A stretch of 6,571 nt of DNA from positions 1-6,571 of the forward strand of contig JASFTV010000194.1 in the NCBI GenBank assembly GCA_050050615.1, given 5' to 3'. This document shows, one piece after another, positions 4,465-6,571 of the stretch. Made by a program: the position numbers and the translations under genes. The first letter of the stretch is position 1, and every line of letters starts with the position of its first letter. The DNA comes from JASFTV01 sp050050615. GTDB lineage: Bacteria > Desulfobacterota > DSM-4660 > Desulfatiglandales > HGW-15. The notes beneath the pieces were generated by a model. The model was not told the origin of the DNA. It saw nothing but the letters and a program-made list of their open reading frames with translations, and did no database searches.

Positions 4465-5556
4465 ATGACGATTAAGAGTATTAGAGTTGCGGTCGGTCTT
4501 AGCGGGGGTGTGGACTCCTCAGTAGCCGCAGCCTTACTCCAACGGGAAGGCTATGATGTTATCGGCATAACGATGGAGATATTTGATGGTGCCTTGGGGG
4601 TTAAGGAGACAACAAGACACGCATGTTACGGACCGGGTGAAAAAGAGGATGTGGAAGCGGCCGCCTCCGTCTGCAAAACACTCGGTATCCCATTTCAGGT
4701 CATAGACCTGAGAAAAGAGTATGCCTATCACGTCGTCGATTACGTCAGGAGGGAATACCTTGAGGGGAGAACTCCGAACCCGTGCGTTGTCTGCAACGAG
4801 AGATTGAAATTCGGCTTCCTTCTTGAAAGGGCAAGAGAAGCTGGCCTGAAGTTTGATTTCTTTGCGACCGGTCACTATGCGAAGGTAGAGAATAACGGTG
4901 ATCGCTTTCTTCTGAAAAGAGCTTTTGATCGGTCGAAGGACCAGACCTATTTCCTTTATGCGCTTCCTCGTGAGCGGCTTTCCCGCCTTCTTTTCCCCCT
5001 CGGGTCTTATACCAAAGAACAGGTCAGAGAAATGGGTCGATCTTTTGGGCTTGAAACGGCGGATCGCCCGGAGAGTCAAGATTTTATTGGGGGTGGTGAT
5101 TATTCATCTCTTTTCAATGATGCTGAGATAAAGAAAGGCCAAATTGTAAATGAAGAAGGACATATTCTCGGAAATCATCGGGGTATCATCTACTATACGC
5201 TCGGACAGCGACGGGGGCTTGGCATTGCTTCGGAACGCCCGCTTTATGTTCTGAAGATCGATGCGGCAAAAAACAGATTGGTGGTCGGTCACAAGAGCCG
5301 CCTTTTTTCGAGGGGCCTTATCGCAACGGACACGAACCTTATACCTGTCGACACCCTCGAAAGGGAATATGGTGTAACAGCTAAGATCCGACTCAATCAT
5401 AGGGGGGCTCACGCGACAGTCGTTCCGCATGGCAAGAATAAAGCCATGATACGTTTTGATGAACCTCAGCTGGCTGTAACTCCTGGGCAGGCTGTGGTTT
5501 TATATCTTGATGATATCGTGTTCGGTGGCGGTACCATTGAGCGGACTCTCGGATAA
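4465..5556 (+). CDS. mnmA: MnmA-type tRNA 2-thiouridylase with altered Cys set
   Basis: A 363-residue protein, normal for MnmA, which puts sulfur on U34 of Lys, Glu and Gln tRNAs. Visible: PP-loop SGGVDSS (13-19), TPNPCVVCN (C107, C110), FFATGHYAK (132-140), KDQTYFLYALP (158-168), YTLGQRRGLGI (244-254) and a C-terminal beta-barrel ending with VLYLDDIVFGGGTIERTLG. Two departures stand out. The DxxC of E. coli MnmA is CxxC here. The usual ESQDICFI loop carrying the second catalytic Cys reads ESQDFIGGGDY (203-213), with the Cys and one neighbour missing. C54 (RHACYGPGE) and C70 are extra candidates for a third ligand. It follows the ThiI-like gene and converges on the E1-like gene with 28 bases between stops. 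It may be a paralogue with a shifted mechanism or substrate. Confidence 0.85.
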   Translation: MTIKSIRVAVGLSGGVDSSVAAALLQREGYDVIGITMEIFDGALGVKETTRHACYGPGEKEDVEAAASVCKTLGIPFQVIDLRKEYAYHVVDYVRREYLEGRTPNPCVVCNERLKFGFLLERAREAGLKFDFFATGHYAKVENNGDRFLLKRAFDRSKDQTYFLYALPRERLSRLLFPLGSYTKEQVREMGRSFGLETADRPESQDFIGGGDYSSLFNDAEIKKGQIVNEEGHILGNHRGIIYYTLGQRRGLGIASERPLYVLKIDAAKNRLVVGHKSRLFSRGLIATDTNLIPVDTLEREYGVTAKIRLNHRGAHATVVPHGKNKAMIRFDEPQLAVTPGQAVVLYLDDIVFGGGTIERTLG

Positions 5557-5584
5557 CTGATGAATTTCTCAGCACACCGTGTGG

Positions 5585-6571
5585 TTACACGCCCACATAT
5601 TTCGCAAAGAGTGTTCTGGCAACAGACTCATCCGTTGTCCCCTTGACCATGGTTCTTCCCTCAGGAAAAATGACCAGCTCGTATGGACCTGTCCTGAAAC
5701 TCAAGAAAAATCCATTGTGCTCTACTTCCCCCAGCGGCATCAAATGCGCTTTCAGCTGCTCAAGGTCGATCTCGCCCCTTATGACGGGAGAAATCTGCAC
5801 CGCATTTCTCCCGCAAAGCGAAAAACTCTCTGAGAGGGCGTGCCCGTCGAGGAAGGTAAATTCCCGTTGGCCGCACGCGGGGCAATCCGGATGCTGTTTG
5901 ACCTTAAATCGGCTGAATTTCCCCTCCCATAGATCCACATAGATGAGAACATTATCCCGCTCTTGATGCCCCACCATGATCTTCAGGGCTTCAGTGGCTT
6001 GGATAGAAGCAATCACAGCAGGCACGCTATTTAGGACGCCCACCATGTCGCAGGTGGGCATGGTCCCAGGCGGGGGTGCCGTCTCCATGAGGCATCTAAA
6101 GCAGGCCGTTTTTCCCGGCAAAATGTCCATGGTCATACCGTGGGACCCGACCACGCCAGCGTATATCCACGGCACACCATTTTTTACGCAGGCGTCGTTT
6201 ATGATGAATCGGGTTTCAATATTATCCGTGGCGTCAAGCACGACCTGAGCAGAATTTATCAATGATTCGATATTCTTGGGGTTCACATCCGCAATGATAG
6301 GTTCAATCCGAATTTCCGAATTGATCCTTTTCAACTTCTCCGCAGCCGCAACGGCCTTGGGAAGTCTGCGCCTGGCGTCCTCTTCATCAAATAGGATTTG
6401 GCGTTGCAGGTTGTCCAGCTCCACGAAATCGCGATCAGCAATTTTGATTTCCCCTACACCAGCCCGGGCTAAGTGGTTCGCTGACACGGTGCCCAGGGCT
6501 CCGCAACCCACAATCAGAACAGAAGCTTCTTGGATCAGTTCTTGGCCGTGCTCGGCGATTTCGCTGAAAAG
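5585..6571 (-). CDS. ThiF/MoeB/HesA-family E1-like adenylyltransferase, 5' partial
   Basis: 328 residues are visible. The frame is still open at the window edge, where LFSEIAEHGQELIQEASVLIVGCGALG matches the region just after the 'RYsRQ' start of the family, so only some 10-20 residues are probably missing. Seen, numbered from the first visible residue: nucleotide loop VGCGALG (21-27), DNLQRQ (53-58), DATDNIETRFIIND (113-126), zinc pairs CFRC (157-160) and CPAC (230-233), and the active-site Cys in TCDMVGVL (C174). Such enzymes adenylate the C-terminal Gly-Gly of a ThiS/MoaD-like sulfur carrier. About 80 residues after the last zinc pair (SLCGRNAVQISP ... FPEGRTMVKGTTDESVARTLFAKYVG) form a further small domain seen in some ThiF homologues. 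No carrier-protein gene is in the window, so thiamine, molybdopterin or another pathway cannot be chosen. Confidence 0.88.
   Translation of the reverse strand, partial: LFSEIAEHGQELIQEASVLIVGCGALGTVSANHLARAGVGEIKIADRDFVELDNLQRQILFDEEDARRRLPKAVAAAEKLKRINSEIRIEPIIADVNPKNIESLINSAQVVLDATDNIETRFIINDACVKNGVPWIYAGVVGSHGMTMDILPGKTACFRCLMETAPPPGTMPTCDMVGVLNSVPAVIASIQATEALKIMVGHQERDNVLIYVDLWEGKFSRFKVKQHPDCPACGQREFTFLDGHALSESFSLCGRNAVQISPVIRGEIDLEQLKAHLMPLGEVEHNGFFLSFRTGPYELVIFPEGRTMVKGTTDESVARTLFAKYVGV

Noticed and set aside
3858..4466. 202-codon minus-strand ORF
   Set aside because: It is antisense to most of the ThiI-like gene, which has clear domain motifs. No domain is seen in the antisense product.
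5573..5583. Palindrome CACACCGTGTG between mnmA and the E1-like gene
   Set aside because: A one-base centre cannot form an RNA hairpin, there is no T-run, and it has no relation to the GTGGTAT motif.

Overview
The window reads as part of the chromosome of an anaerobic bacterium of the Desulfobacterota (old Deltaproteobacteria) or a relative. This is inferred from gene content: a helix-turn-helix protein with a Cys/Trp-rich 'two-CW' tail, a FeoB-associated Cys-rich mini-protein, a YHS protein, FdhD, a ThiI-like PP-loop/NFACT-R fusion and an MnmA with CxxC in place of DxxC. The sequence alone does not fix the species.

Layout. Positions 1-48 hold the last 15 codons of a plus-strand gene with a Fis-type HTH C-terminus (NtrC-like). 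A convergent minus-strand gene (63-449) encodes the HTH/two-CW protein. Positions 450-1134 have no convincing gene but hold three promoters that share one operator-like motif, plus hairpins that could belong to a small RNA. Then comes a plus-strand run: CcmH-like membrane protein (1135-1542), FeoB-associated Cys-rich protein (1627-1785), YHS protein (1810-2061) and fdhD (2075-2941). A weak terminator and a repeat-rich gap (2942-3287) contain a fourth copy of the promoter/operator, followed by the ThiI-like/NFACT-R gene (3288-4346) and mnmA (4465-5556). A convergent minus-strand ThiF/MoeB/HesA-type E1-like gene (5585-6571) runs off the right edge.

How it may work together. The common theme is sulfur transfer and metal or thiol chemistry: FdhD delivers sulfur to the Mo/W cofactor of formate dehydrogenase, the two PP-loop enzymes are predicted tRNA thiolases, the E1-like protein could activate a sulfur-carrier protein, and the small proteins are Cys-rich. 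The most notable signal is regulatory. Four promoters carry the same right arm GTGGTAT, whose TAT is also the start of the -10 box, preceded by a 3-nt spacer and a left arm related to ATACCAC. The best copy is a perfect 7-3-7 palindrome at 3167-3183. One copy lies on the promoter of the HTH/two-CW gene itself. I infer, without proof, that this protein is an autoregulated repressor controlling the four-gene fdhD cluster, the two thiolase genes and a transcript that has no ORF.
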